Assembly (NCBI GenBank): GCA_033030425.1
Contig: JAUFSD010000002.1
Coordinates: 2,728,001 to 2,792,000, forward strand
DNA length: 64,000 bases
Direction: 5' to 3'
DNA from: Verpa conica
Lineage: Eukaryota; Ascomycota; Pezizomycetes; Pezizales; Morchellaceae
A model generated the notes under the pieces. It ran no database searches and was not told where the DNA came from. It saw nothing but the letters and a program-made list of their open reading frames with translations. A program made the position numbers and the translations under genes. Below are positions 63,125-64,000 of the stretch, in pieces; positions within the stretch are counted from its first letter, which is position 1; each line of letters begins with the position of its first letter.

Positions 63125-64000
63125 CCGGATACTATAAGAAGGGGTCTTACCTAAATCATATGCATATACTACTAGGTTTCTATAAATAAATAAATAGGTA
63201 GAAGGTTAGTGATAAGGCGAATACACAATTATGATGTAAGACATTTTATGAAGCACTCCTTGCTGCCTAAATATGCCTCATATTCATAATTGGACAGCAT
63301 CCCACCCGAGGGACTATCACCTGTTTTACGCCTGAGCCAAATGTTGGCCCATGCGATTTTTTAGATTGTCGAGACTAGCTAGCGATTTGATTCCCTACGC
63401 AAAGTTCGAGAACCGGGCTCATAGTTTAAATAAAAATATGTACCGGGTGTTGAGGGTAAATACCAAGAACTATCTCTGGTTGGGTAGTTCTTTGACGCAA
63501 GCTTGTGGTTGGTCTGATAATGCCACGCTGGTCACCAAAGTGGTATATGAGCTGTGGGGCCCCCAGGCCTGGAAACAAAATCTCAGAGACCATAATTTGA
63601 CTTCCATTGACACACTGCTAAACATAAATAGCCAAAAAAAAAAAAAACTAAGTTTAAATCACTACTAGTATGAAGCTAATAAAGAGTACAATTCTGTAGT
63701 TATTTTTTGATTTTTTTGAAGTATTTTTTCGGTTTTTAAAGGAGATATGACAAAATGCTCTTGGTACTTTTTCCCCATACAAATGGTGGGTATCGCAGGC
63801 TCCTAAATGTGGCGCAAGCAAATTTCGGGCCTATGGGCATCAAGTTCTCGGTATTTTACGTGCACACCCGGTACATGCATACATGTACTTTTCGGCTATG
63901 TATGTAATATGTAGTACATATACACAGCTCAATTGACTATATACAGGGCTTTATCGAGCCCAAAGCTCAGAATTTGGCGAGGGGGGGATGAGGAAAAATA

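Larger units (their letters stand above)
58012..64000. other. Terminal 6-kb region without recognised genes
   Basis: AT-rich spacer. The first few hundred bases should be the GH3 promoter. Two telo-box-like sites (59350-59360 and 60407-60418) and a short inverted repeat (63033-63124) are present. Frames at 61043-61309, 62750-62983 and 63351-63668 have no family signal. Confidence 0.5.

Noticed and set aside
63351..63668. 105-codon plus-strand open frame near the window end
   Set aside because: Slightly protein-like but no family match and ends in a poly-Lys run from poly-A; could be a transposon remnant, not callable.

Overview
The window is nuclear DNA of a filamentous ascomycete (Pezizomycotina). 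The evidence is a set of genes broken by many short introns (mostly 50-90 nt, GTAAGT-like donors, CTAAC-like branch points), a Zn2Cys6 transcription factor, an AA9 monooxygenase with a CBM1 tail, and C2H2 proteins of a purely fungal type. The class is not certain. An early-diverging lineage such as Pezizomycetes or Orbiliomycetes would fit the long AT-rich spacers, but this is a guess. I rebuilt 14 spliced genes exon by exon, checking that reading phase carries across every junction; one further gene (38.9 kb) and one likely gene (40.4 kb) are intronless.

Layout. 0.2-5.0 kb: two minus-strand MFS permeases of the anion:cation symporter (Dal5/allantoate permease) type. 5-10 kb: a gene-free spacer with a clear 562-bp Tc1/mariner-type MITE. 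10-15 kb: a minus-strand GH2 beta-mannosidase and a divergent secreted HExxH zinc-protease-like protein. 15.7-20.5 kb: a secreted PL4 rhamnogalacturonan lyase and an AA9 LPMO with CBM1. 23.6-25.2 kb: an 11-exon aquaporin. 26.2-28.4 kb: a multi-finger C2H2 protein. 29.4-30.4 kb: a 2H phosphoesterase (minus). 35.2-37.7 kb: a multi-module secreted CE4 polysaccharide deacetylase. 38.9-39.7 kb: a Ser/Thr-rich single-pass membrane protein. 40.4-41.0 kb: an unknown 196-residue protein. 42.0-44.1 kb: a protein of the linalool dehydratase/isomerase (LinD) family. 44-50.4 kb: a spacer unusually rich in G/C homopolymers. 50.4-54.6 kb: a 1186-residue Zn2Cys6 factor, tail-to-tail with a minus-strand GH3 beta-glucosidase carrying a PA14-like insert (55.1-58.0 kb). 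58-64 kb: no gene recognised.

How the genes fit together. Five carbohydrate-active enzymes (GH2, PL4, AA9-CBM1, CE4, GH3) lie within 48 kb, with permeases and one Zn2Cys6 factor. The secreted enzymes would attack pectin, cellulose and chitin-like polymers. The GH2 and GH3 enzymes lack signal peptides and so probably finish imported oligosaccharides inside the cell. The genes are dispersed and on both strands, so this is a loose CAZyme-rich neighbourhood rather than a proven co-regulated cluster. The least characterised items are the LinD-like enzyme, the HExxH protein, the three-module deacetylase and the short inverted-repeat elements.
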